A stretch of 64,000 nt of DNA, taken from Lithobates sylvaticus (taxonomy: Eukaryota; Chordata; Amphibia; Anura; Ranidae). The stretch covers positions 121,787,490 through 121,851,489 of the forward strand of contig CM053032.1 of NCBI GenBank assembly GCA_028564925.1. Direction: 5' to 3'. The position numbers were made by a program, and so were the translations under genes. Below are positions 55,353 through 64,000 of the stretch, piece after piece; the first letter of the stretch is position 1, and each line of letters starts with the position of its first letter. Below the pieces are notes generated by a model. The model did not search any database, was not told the origin of the DNA, and saw only the letters and a program-made list of their open reading frames with translations.

Positions 55353-55839
55353 TGTAATGGATCTTCAGACTAAAATGTCTGAACCGAGTTATCTGCACCT
55401 GGTCTAATTTCAAAATATTCATGCATGCATGGTAGAAGATACACACTGACACACGCTGTTCAAAGTGAAACTTCCTCTTTATTGCTCTGGGCACATAGCC
55501 CCCTTTATAGTAAGAAGACGACTCATTGTTTGCAAAGACATATTCAAAGTCTAATTGTGTTGTCATCTGTGGATTGGAAGACTCTTATCTAGGTGTTTCA
55601 TCTCCCAGTCATATTCATCCAGGTCTGCCTGTGTTGTCATGTGTAGATTGGAGGATTCTTATCTAAGGGGTCTTAGCTAGTTTCATCCAGGTTTGTCTGT
55701 TGATGTCTTGTATTGGACTCCTGAACCCACTCGATGGGAGGGGGGGTCTCTAGTTACTTCAATTTGAGTAAGGAGATTTGGCATTATACATATACAATAG
55801 AAATAGTCATTTTATCAAAGCATTAATAAATCCACAACA
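55353..55839 (-). repeat. Proviral 5' LTR
   Basis: Near-identical to the 3' LTR apart from a few substitutions and two small length differences. Its minus-strand start TGTTGTGG borders GGAT (55840-55843). The primer-binding site inside 55352 was not identified with confidence. Confidence 0.85.
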
Positions 55840-55955
55840 GGATCAGGCCTCTCCCCATCCGCCACTGCAGTCAAAACAAGATAACCAGTATGCATGGTCT
55901 TATAGGTAAAAGTAATGCCGCGTACACATGATCGGCCTTTGTCCGCCGGACCCCC

Positions 55956-56147
55956 GCGCTGCGCTGGGACTTATATAGGGACATGGGGACAGGGTCACAT
56001 GCTCATGTCACATGGTGACCCCGCCCCCCTGTGATGTCACAGTCCCAGCATCCTCCGGGACTGTGACATCACAGGGGGGCGGGGTCACCATGTGACATGA
56101 GCATGTGACCCTGTCCCCATGTCCCTATATAAGTCCCAACGCAGCGC
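55956..56147. repeat. Near-perfect palindrome with TATA motifs
   Basis: Arms 55956-56046 and 56057-56147 pair with a 10-nt loop. Each arm carries TATATAAG (plus strand 56126-56133; complement 55970-55977), so both point outward. TGACATCA-type CRE-like and GGGGGGCGGGG GC-box sequences lie between. This is the same promoter logic as in the hAT-type palindromes. Confidence 0.75.
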
Positions 56148-56494
56148 GGCTCTGCCATTCCGGGCAGAGAGAGCATCGGGTCAACATCGGAAGAAGAAGA
56201 AGAACAAGAAGAAGGACAAGAAGAAGAAGAAGGCGCCGGCGGCGCGGAAGACGACGACCGCCGCAAGAACAGAAGAGACCCCCGGAAGACCCCGGAAGAC
56301 CCCCGAAGGCGGATCGAGACCCCCCAGACGACGGCGGCGACGACGAAGAAGGTAGCCGGACTTCCCCGCTCGGTAAAAGAGCTTGGTAAATGGCGGGGGA
56401 GTCCGGCGAGAAGACCCCCAAGAAGGAAGAAGACCCCCGGAGCAGTGCAATAAACTATTTTTTCAAAAGTGTGGGTGTTTTTTTACTTTACATT

Positions 56495-56905
56495 TTACAC
56501 CTTAGGTGAATGGGTAGAGGTACATCTTCCCCTATACTCATTCACATAGGGTGGGGGGCCGGGATCTGGGGGCCCCCTTATTAAAGGGGGCTCCCAGATT
56601 CCGACAAGCCCCCGCCCGCAGACCCCGACAACCAACGGCCAGGGTTGTCGGGAAGAGGCCCTTGTCCTCATCAACATGGGGACAAGGTGCTTTGGGGTGG
56701 GGGGGCCGCACGGCCCCCCTTTCCCCAGGGCACCCACCATGTTGAGGGCACGCGGCCTGGTACGGCTCAGGGGGGGGGGGGGTGCTCGTTCGTCCCCACC
56801 CCTTTCCTGGCCTGCCAGGCTGCATGCTTGGATAAGGGTCTGAGATGGATTTGGGGGGGACCCCCACGCCGTTTTTCGGCGTGGGGATTCCCTTTAAATC
56901 CATGC
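56495..56905 (+). repeat. Hairpin module in the TAA-flanked element
   Basis: It is homologous along its length to the hAT-borne modules, but its stems are changed on both sides. The first stem is GTGAATGGGTA/TACTCATTCAC (56506-56516/56535-56545) and the third is CCCGACAACC/GGTTGTCGGG (56624-56633/56643-56652). The fifth stem is extended with GGGGGGGCC/GGCCCCCC, and a CCCCACGCCG/CGGCGTGGGG hairpin ends it. Confidence 0.8.
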
Positions 56906-57299
56906 CAGGTGACAGAGCTAGCGCGCCGGCATTTACTGCCTACGCTAGCTACGTACCTGAAGTTACGTTCGAAATGAACGGACTGCTCCGTGTGTGGGCA
57001 AGTCCGTTCATTTTCAAAAGTCCCGCGGACTTTGGCCGGCGGATTATCCGCCGGAGAAGTCCGTGAGTGTGTGGGCAAGTCCGCACGTGTGTGGGCAAGT
57101 CCACACGCTCGGAAAGTCCGGCGGACCCAGCTGGAAAGTCCGGCGGATTGTCCGCTGGACTAGGTCCGCCGGCAAAAGTCTGCACGTGTGTACGCGGCAT
57201 AACAGTACAAAAGAAGCGTGTTGTTTTCATCCTGTTGACCGTATAGTATTTCTGTGGGTAATTGGACCTCAAATCCTACTCAGTTAATGTTATATATTC

Positions 57300-58031
57300 T
57301 TGGGAGAGTCTAAAGCTGAACCAGGGAGACCATGTTTTGAGATAACGCTCAGCATTTTCCTCAGATTGGGCTTTAGTATCTTCCATTTCACAAAAATGGG
57401 AGATTTTGTGTAGCCACTCCTTCACCGTAGGCACTGAAGTGGCTTTCCAATGTAGCGGAATGAGTGAATTGGCTGCATTCAGTAAGTGTTTGGAGAGGCA
57501 ATTTTTATTCAGTTGTTCAGAACAAGTCTAGTCTCTGTGATTCTATAGATCAGCTCGGTCACTGTATTCCAGAATGGTGCCAGCTTTTCACACTGCCACC
57601 AAATGTGGAATAGAGTGCCCCTTCCCTCACCGCATCGCCAACAAGTGTCATCAGATTGAGGGTACCATTTGTGAATCTTCACTGTGGTAGCATACCAGTG
57701 AGTGAGGATTTTATATGCCGTTTCCTGTGACCTTGTGCTGATCGAGCATTTGTGTGCCATTATGCAAGCTCTCTCCCATTGAGCGTCCGTGATATCCATG
57801 TTTAGGGCAGCTGACCATCTCTCTCTGAACCTGTCCCGTGCAAGCGTATCCATATGCTGCAGCCATTCATAGGCCGTTGAGGTAGTTTTGGGCACCTGTT
57901 CCCCTTTTAGGCACACCGACTGCATAACCGAGAGGGCCCTGGTAAAGTGCTTCTTCCGTGTGGGTTTGTGAATGTATGTGCGGATCTGGAAATATGTCCA
58001 GAGAGGCAAGGATGGTATATTTTTATCTATC
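57300..58031 (-). pseudogene. L1 copy E ORF2 C-terminal domain
   Basis: The frame includes TYIHKPTRKKHFTRALSVMQ, then QETAYKILTHWYATTVKIHK and the zinc motif CWRCGEGRGTLFHIWWQC (about 57600-57655). It is open for most of this stretch. The MITE at 58036 separates it from the RT part. Confidence 0.8.
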
Positions 58032-58035
58032 TTAA

Positions 58036-58492
58036 AGCGGGATTCCACCCTAAAGTGGAACTCCCGCTTTTCGGAACCCTCCCCCCCTCTGGTGTCACAT
58101 TTGGCACCTTTCAGGGGGGAGGGGGGTGCAGATACCTGTCTAAGACAGGTATCTGCACCCACTTCCGGCATAAACTCCCACGAGAGTTTATGCAAGTTCC
58201 TGTCCCGGCGCTGTCTGCCTGGACACACACGTGTCCCGGCAGACAGCGCTGAAGATTCTCATTGCGCCGCGTGACTCGCGCATGCGCAGTAGGGAATCGG
58301 GAAGTGAAGCCACTTCCTGATTCCCTCACCGAGAATGGCGCCGGCTACAGCAGAGAGCCGAGCGATCGATCGGCCTCTGCTGCCGACACCGCTGGACCCT
58401 GGAACAGGTAAGTGTCCATTTTTTAAAAGTCAGCAGCTGCAGTATTTGTAGCTGCTGGCTTTTAAAAAAAAAATTTTCAGTACAGTCCCGCT
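58036..58492. mobile_element. TTAA-flanked MITE (19709 family)
   Basis: The start AGCGGGATTCCACCC and end GTACAGTCCCGCT are flanked by TTAA at 58032-58035 and 58493-58496. It shares the GCAGATACCTG stem-loop and the GTCAGCAGCTGCAGTATTTG segment with the copy at 19709-20174. It interrupts the L1 copy E reading frame. Confidence 0.85.
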
Positions 58493-58496
58493 TTAA

Positions 58497-60400
58497 GATC
58501 CGAGAAATCTTTTATTAGCTCCACCATTAAGGCAGTGGGAAGCAAGAAGTGGTGAGCGTTTATCATTTAGTTGTAGTTGTCTATTTCCTATGCCTGGTGG
58601 GAAATCTGGGTTATCTAGCAATGGGGTCAAGGGACCTAGTGAGAAAAAAAAGGGCTTTTTTTGTTTAGCGAGGAGATGGAAGATACCCAAGGTGGTCCCT
58701 ATCAGGGGGTGATTCCTCAGTCCGGCTGGGTACTTGCTTGGTAGGATCCAAGGTGAGTATTTTAAGGGAATCGGGCTTGAAACATTTTCAAGACACACCC
58801 AGTCTTTCAGTTCTGCATGGCAGTGCCAGTCTAAGATTCTTGCAATATGTGTGGCATAATAGTATGTTTTGTAGTCTGGCACGCCCATGCCTCCCAGTGC
58901 CTTGGCTCTTGTGAGTAATGAGATTTTAATACGAGGTGTTTTGTGTGCCCAAATAAATCTCATTTGAGTAGCCTGGAGTGATCTAAAAAAGCTTTGTGGA
59001 ATTTTAATGGGCAGAGGGCATAATAGATATAGCACTTTTGGCAAGACGACCATTTTGCATATGGCTGCCCTGCCAAACCAGGAAAAGAGTTTGGCGTGCC
59101 AACGGCATAAGTCCTCATCAATCGATTTGAGCAGTGGTACAAAGTTGTGCGCAAAGATATCATTAATCCTGGGTGTCAGCCAGACCCCCAGGTACTTGAC
59201 CGCTTTGGTGACCCACTTAAAGGAGCTATTGTCCATGGTGGCTTTCAAAGTAGTGTCAGGGAGCGTAATATTCAGCGCTTCCGACTTGGTGTAGTTGATC
59301 TTAAGGTTAGAGACATAGTTATAGGAGGTGAATTCCTTCATGAGGGAGGGAATGGAGATGTGGGGGTCTGTCAAAAAGAACGCAAGGTCGTCGGCATAAG
59401 CTGCCAACTTGTATTCCCTTCCAGCTACCCGGAATCCGTGTATTGCGCGGTTTGCCAGGATTTTCCTTATGAATGGCTCTAGTGTGATGATGAAGAGTAT
59501 TGGGGATAGGGGGCACCCCTGCCTGGTTCCATTTTTTATATCTACCTTGTTAGACAGTGTACCATTAATTTTAAGTTTAGCTGACGGGTGTTGGTACAGG
59601 GATGAGATCCAGTTGAGCATCTTCGGGCCTAATCCTGCTTGTTTACAGGTTTCAAACATGTAATCCCAGGCTACTCGATCGAAGGCCTTCTCCGCATCAG
59701 TGGACAGGAGAAGACCCTCGATCTTTTGTTCATGGGCAACATGAATCAAATTAAGAGCCTTGGTGACATTGTCTCTGGCCTCTCTACCAGGCATGAAACC
59801 TGCCTGGTCAGGGCCAATCAGTTTATGTAGTAGGGGTTTCAGTCTTGTGGAGATGCTTTTCGCCATAAGTTTGACGTCTAGATTCAGTAGCGAAATTGGT
59901 ATATATATAACTATAACTAGAGCATTGTGAAACCTTGTCAGGTTTAGGTAGTACAGTGATATAAGCTGATAAAAAGTCAGGGGAAACTGGCCGCCCATCT
60001 GCAAGGGAGTTAAAGGCCGTTTGCAGATGGGGGGTCAGTGTGTCTGCAAATGTCTTGTAATAAATGGCCGTATAGCCATCTGGGCCGGGACTTTTGTTGG
60101 TTTTTAATTCCTTTATGGCTAACTTAATCTCTGACTGGTCTATGGGCCTATCTAATTCAGAAGAGTCGTCAAGTTGTAGTGAAGGTAGGTCGGAGTCTTT
60201 AAGGAATTCCTGAATCACCTGGAGTCTATGTCCGTGGAGGTCAGGAGGTCTATGTGACGGGGTAGATTATACAAGTTGGTGTAATATTCCTGAAAATGTT
60301 GAGCTATTTTGTCAGTTGTCCTATCCAGGTGACCGTCCTTGTCTCGAATGCCCAGGATTGTGTTTCTGGTTGTTAAGTCTTTTAATGCCCTTGCCAGCAT
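58497..60400 (-). pseudogene. L1 copy E reverse transcriptase and linker
   Basis: The 503-codon stretch to 60004 carries the RT core: STDAEKAFDRVAWDYMF, NGTRQGCPLSPILF (about residues 158-171) and AAYADDLAFFL (YADD at 203-206), followed by the thumb through ALGGMGVPDYKTYYY. The RT start KTNKSPGPDGYTAIYYK is in another frame at 59823-60218, and the linker at 60215-60400. Frameshifts near 60000 and 60217 separate them. The catalytic residues are intact. Confidence 0.85.
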
Positions 60401-61064
60401 GTGCCCTGCTTTGTCACCATGTTCATAGTATACCTTTTTCTTAAAAAAAAGGATACGTTTGGTCTTGGCGTCTAGAAGTTGTTGGAGAGCTTTCCTGGTC
60501 TTAAGGAGTTCCGTAGCAGAGCGTATGGATAAGGACTGTTTGTGGAGTGATTCTAGGAACCTGAATCTTTGTAGACATGTGCGATTCGTTTCGTACGAAT
60601 TCGTAATTCGTACGAATTTTTCGAAATTCGTACGAATTTACGAATCCGTAGTACGAATTTTTTTGAATACGAATTCCGTACGGAATACGAAATTCCGTTT
60701 ATGAATTTCGTCGCCGAATTTATTCGAATCCGACTACCAAATATCGAATTTCAACTAATATGAAAGAAATTATTATAGCGGATATAACGAATGATTCGAA
60801 TGAATTCGAATGGATTCGAATGGCAAAGTGTCATTTTTACAGGAAAAATTCCGTTTACGAATTTCAGCTCCAAATTCTTCAAATCCAACTACCAATATCG
60901 AATTTCAACTAATTCGAAAAAAATTATTATAGCAGATATAACGAATGAATTCGAATGAATTTGAATGATTCGAATGACAAAGTGTCATTTTTGCAGAAAA
61001 AAAGCTATTTAAAATCACTTGCGGCTATTGCTCCATAACACAGAGAACAGTCATTCATTGATAT

Positions 61065-61585
61065 AAAAAAAAAAAGCGTAGGGGTCCCCCCAAATTCAAT
61101 AACCAGGCCCTTCAGGTCTGGTATGGATATTAAGGGGGACCCCAGCCAAAAAAAAAATGGCGTGGGGTCCCCCCCAAATATCCATACCAGACCCTTCAGG
61201 TCTGGGATGGATTTTAAGGGGAACCCCGGCCAAAAAAAAAAAATGGCGTGGGGTCCCCCTCAAAATCCATACCAGACCCTTTATCCGAGCACGCAACCTG
61301 GCAGGCCGCAGGAAAAGAGGGGGGGACGAGAGCGGCCCCCCCTCCCGCCTGAACCGTACCAGGCCACATGCCCTCAACATTGGGAGGGTGCTTTGGGGTC
61401 CCCCCCAAAGCACCTTGTCCCCATGTTGATGAGGACAAGGGCCTCTTCCCCACAACCCTGGCCGGTGGTTGTGGGGGTCTGCGGGCGGGGGGCTTATCGG
61501 AATCTGGAAGCCCCCTTTAACAAGGGGACCCCCAGATCCCGGCCCCCCCTGTGTGAAATGGTAAGGGGGTACAAAAGTACCCGGC
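61065..61585 (-). repeat. Hairpin module, single arm
   Basis: A minus-strand copy of the module, closely matching 6895-7480, that stops abruptly near 61585 in GTACCCGGCAATTAGC without its mirror arm. Confidence 0.8.
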
Positions 61586-61604
61586 AATTAGCAATTAGCC
61601 ACGA

Positions 61605-61835
61605 GTGATTTTAAATAGCTTTTTTTTCCTGCAAAAATGACACATTGTACAGAGACAGTTCTAAGCACGGGAAACATGCGCCCCTTCAGAGGCATACTAT
61701 AGAGTATATAGTATATATATATATATATAGTATGCCTGTGAAGGGGGGGCATGTTTCCCGTTCTTAGAACTGTCTCTGTACAATGTGTCATTTTTGCAGG
61801 AAAAAAAAGCTATTTAAAATCACTCGCGGCTAATT
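61605..61835. repeat. Palindrome around an AT microsatellite
   Basis: Arms carry GCAAAAATGACACATTGTAC and AGACAGTTCTAAGC with their complements, around a TATATATATATATATA core near 61715. This looks like a deletion derivative of the larger foldback. Confidence 0.75.
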
Positions 61836-61904
61836 GCCGCTTCCCGTAATACAGAGAACAATTCGAATACAACAACTAACAAATATCTAATTTCAACTAA
61901 TATG

Positions 61905-64000
61905 AAAGAAATTATAATAGCAGATATAACGAATGCTTCCAATGATTCGAGATTCAGTATATCTAATATAGAGAACTGTTCCTGTGTCATTTTTGCAGGA
62001 AAAAAAAGCTATTTAAAATCACTTGCGGCTATTGCCGGCAAATGAATTGTCGGATCCGTAACACAGAGAACAGTCATTCATTGAAGTCATTTATAAAAAA
62101 AATGCATGGGGGTCCCCCCAAATTCAATAACCAGGCCCTTCAGGTCTGGGATGGATATTAAGGGGAACCCCAGCCAAAAAAAAAATAAAAATGGCGTAGG
62201 GTCCCCCTCAAAATCCATATCAGACCCTTGAGGTCTGGGATGGATTTTAAGGGGAACCCGAGCCAAAAAAAATGGCGTGGGGTCCCCCTCAAAATCCATA
62301 CCAGACCCTTATCCGAGCACGCAACCTGGCAGGCCGCAGGAAAGGAGGGGGGACGAGAGCGGCCCCCCCTCCCGCATGAATCGTACCAGGCCTGATGCCC
62401 TCAACATTGGGAGGATGCTTTGGGGGTCTGAGACCCCCAAAGCACCTTGTCCCCATGTTGATGAGGACAAGGGCATCGTCCCCACAACCGTGCCCGGTGG
62501 TTGTGGGGGTCTGCGGGCGGGGGGCTTATCAGAATCTGGAAGCCCCCTTTAACAAGGGGACCCCCAGATCCCGCCCCCCCCTGTGTGAAATGGTAAGGGG
62601 GTACAAAAGTACCCCTACCATTTCACCAAAAAAGTGTCAAAAATTGTAAAAATTACAGGAGGCGGTCTTTGACAATTCCTTTATTAAAATCTTCTTTCTT
62701 CTGGTCTTCCTTTCTTCATCTTCTCCTTCTGGCATCTTCTTCCATCTTTTTCCATCTTCTTCTTCCTCTGATCCGCTTCTTCTTGCTCCGTTCTTCTCGT
62801 CCTTCTCGTCCGGCATCGGCGTCGGCGTCTGTTCTCGCGGGCCGCTCCTCGCAATGGGAGGCTCCCGCTGTGTGAGGCTTCGCTCCGGCTGACAGGTCTT
62901 TTATAACAAAGGCACCTGGTGACCCGCCCCCCCTGTGACGTCATGGGGAAAGCCATAGGGAAGTCCCCATGACGTCCCCGTGCGTCAGAGGGGGCGGGGT
63001 TACCAGGTGCCCTCCGTTATAGACCGGAGCGAAGCCTCACACAGCGGGAGCCTCCCATTGCGAGGAGCGGCCCGCGAGAACAGACGCCGACGCCGATGCC
63101 GGACGAGAAGGACGAGAAGACCGGAGCAAGAAGAAGCGCATCGGAGGAAGAAGAAGATGGAAGGAGATGCCGGAAGGAGAAGATGAAGAAAGGAAGACCA
63201 GAAGAAAGAAGATTTTAATAAAGGAATTGTCAAAGACCGTCTCCTGTCATTTTTACAATTTTTGACACTTTTTTGGTGAAATGGTAGGGGTACTTTTGTA
63301 CCCCCCTTACCATTTCACACAGGGGGGGGCCGGGATCTGGGGGTCCCCTTGTTAAAGGGGGCTTCCAGATTCCGATAAGCCCCCCAGCCCGCAGACCCCC
63401 ACAACCACCGGTCAGGGTTGTGGGGATGAGGCCCTTGTCCTCATCAACATGGGGACAAGGTGCTTTGGGGGGGACCCCAAAGCACCCTCCCAATGTTGAG
63501 GGCATGTGGCCTGGTATGGTTCAGGCGGGAGGGGGGCCGCTCTCGTCCTCCCCTCTTTTCCTGCGGCCTACCAGGTTGCGTGCTCGGATAAAGGGTCTGG
63601 TATGGATTTTGAGGGGGACCCCACGCCATTTTTTTTTTTTTGGCAGGGGTTCCCCTTAAAATCCATCCCAGACCTGAAGTGTCTGGTATGGATATTTGGG
63701 GGGGGACCCCACGCCATTTTTTTTTTTTTTTTTTGGCTGGGGTCCCCCTTAATATCCATACCAGACTTGAAGGGCCTGGTTATTGAATTGGGGGGGACCC
63801 CCACGCTTTTTTTTTTTTTTTTTTTAATCGATGAATGACTGTTCTCTGTGTTACGTAGCCGACTTTTTATTAGCCGCAAGTGTTTTTAAATAGCTTTTTT
63901 TCCTGCAAAAATGACACTTTGTGCAGGAACAGTTCTCTATTAGATATACTGAATCTCGAATTAATTTGAAGCATTCAAAGCATTCGTTATATCCGCTATT
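61905..64000. repeat. Giant palindrome, arms of at least 1 kb
   Basis: Sequence from about 61905 to 62940 is mirrored from about 62975 to the window end, including the CTGCAAAAATGACA, ATTCATTG and hairpin-module blocks (62098-62650 minus and 63255-63830 plus). The spacer is only about 35 bp. It is more complete than the copy at 6885-8530. Confidence 0.85.
62895..63000. promoter_or_regulatory. Bidirectional promoter-like centre of palindrome
   Basis: The leftward side carries TATAAAAG on the minus strand (plus 62898-62905), a GC box (62923-62933) and a perfect CRE TGACGTCA (62936-62943). The rightward side carries GACGT, GGGGCGGGG (62991-62999) and a decayed TATA (GTTATAGACC near 63017). Outward AATAAA signals lie at 62680-62685 (minus) and 63217-63222 (plus), each about 200-250 bp away. 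Function is inferred only. Confidence 0.45.

Larger units (their letters stand above)
44008..55839 (-). mobile_element. Endogenous retrovirus (gamma/epsilon-like), minus strand
   Basis: A fossil provirus. Paired LTRs lie at 44008-44482 and 55353-55839, with a 4-bp target duplication GGAT at 44004-44007 and 55840-55843. From right to left the parts are leader, gag with CCHC knuckle, a second gag-like segment, protease, RT and RNase H remnants, integrase and env. An L1 (copy D) is inserted in the RNase H region. The LTRs look almost identical by eye, so the insertion appears young. It is clearly broken, with many breaks and incomplete pol and env. Confidence 0.85.
55916..57199. mobile_element. 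TAA-flanked element with inverted ends (Harbinger-like), carrying a hairpin module
   Basis: The ends TGCCGCGTACACA and TGTGTACGCGGCA are inverted repeats, flanked by TAA (55913-55915 and 57200-57202). A 3-bp TWA-type duplication suits PIF/Harbinger; that class assignment is inference. Inside, in order, are a 91-bp-arm palindrome (55956-56147), a GAAGAAG-rich unit ending in AATAAA (56449-56454), a hairpin module (56495-56905) and repeated GTCCGCCGG/CGGCGGAC motifs near both ends. No transposase. Confidence 0.75.
57203..60571 (-). mobile_element. L1/Tx1-type LINE, copy E, ORF2 region
   Basis: The minus-strand ORF2 is read from about 60570 (linker) to about 57300 (C-terminus). It is split by a TTAA MITE (58036-58492) and cut at its upstream side by the hAT-type element starting at 60572. 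The upstream endonuclease should lie beyond the window. Its protein (YADD, AGFMPGREARDN) marks another subfamily than copies B and D. Confidence 0.8.
60572..64000. mobile_element. Palindromic hAT-type element, copy 3, runs off window
   Basis: It starts TAGACATGTGCGATTCG, which is the reverse complement of the right end of copy 1, so it lies in the opposite orientation. It interrupts L1 copy E; the 8 bases before it, AATCTTTG, should be the target duplication. Inside are ATTCG-rich sequence, a module half (61065-61585), a short palindrome (61605-61835) and the left and right halves of a very large palindrome centred near 62957. The right end is outside the window. Confidence 0.75.

Noticed and set aside
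56105-56389. Arg/Lys-rich protein in the TAA-flanked element
   Set aside because: The purine-rich GAAGAAG tract is open in several frames; there is no conserved frame between copies.
61690-61740. TATA promoter at the AT microsatellite
   Set aside because: It is the loop of a short palindrome made of TA repeats; no downstream unit supports a promoter.
1-64000. tRNA, rRNA or snRNA genes
   Set aside because: No cloverleaf, A/B-box pair or rRNA-like stretch was recognised by eye; a dedicated scan with tRNAscan-SE and Infernal would be decisive.

Overview
The window reads as transposon-packed intergenic DNA from a large vertebrate genome, most likely a frog. The mix of L1/Tx1 LINEs, CR1-like LINEs with an esterase ORF1, a Penelope-like element, Tc1, piggyBac and hAT relics, a chromodomain Ty3/gypsy element and a gamma/epsilon-like endogenous retrovirus is typical of amphibians. 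Several short repeats also look like families I associate with ranid frogs; that species-level guess is from memory, not computed. I found no host protein-coding gene, tRNA, rRNA or CRISPR array. Almost every long reading frame belongs to a mobile element or to a minisatellite.

Layout. 1-5.1 kb: L1 copy A (minus), from 5' UTR into the C-terminus of ORF2. 6.15-10.86 kb: a CR1-like LINE (minus) split by a 2.5-kb palindromic hAT-type element (6441-8971, 8-bp duplication) and a TTAA-type MITE. 10.86-19.29 kb: a broken chromovirus whose middle holds two oppositely oriented CR1-like fragments, a short hAT-type element (13529-14181) and repeat debris. 19.29-20.5 kb: a piggyBac transposase relic carrying a TTAA MITE. 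21.46-22.08 kb: a reversed LTR-like piece. 22.08-27.55 kb: a Penelope-like element (minus) interrupted by a 21-bp-minisatellite element and another TTAA MITE. 27.55-34.96 kb: L1 copy B (plus), with repeated 5' UTR monomers and a Tc1 element (33030-34638) in its ORF2. 34.96-42.26 kb: L1 copy C (minus), interrupted by a hAT-type element filled with a CCAGTACC-rich minisatellite (36855-39515) whose left junction is tandemly duplicated. 44.0-55.84 kb: a provirus (minus) with near-identical LTRs and a GGAT duplication, itself interrupted by a young 5'-truncated L1 (copy D, 46845-50440) flanked by an exceptional 239-bp direct repeat. 55.92-57.20 kb: a TAA-flanked element with inverted ends. 57.2-60.57 kb: L1 copy E (minus) with a TTAA MITE. 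60572 to the window end: a second large palindromic hAT-type element, running off the edge.

The most unusual feature is a roughly 0.5-kb 'hairpin module' present seven times. Six copies are in or near the hAT-type palindromic elements or stand alone, and one lies inside the TAA-flanked element. It is a series of stem-loops, and at least two stems keep pairing through paired base changes between the two element classes. In the palindromic elements the modules point outward from a centre that carries CRE, GC-box and TATA-like motifs, with AATAAA signals upstream of the modules. This could be a family of structured transcripts or hairpin-RNA loci carried by unrelated transposons.
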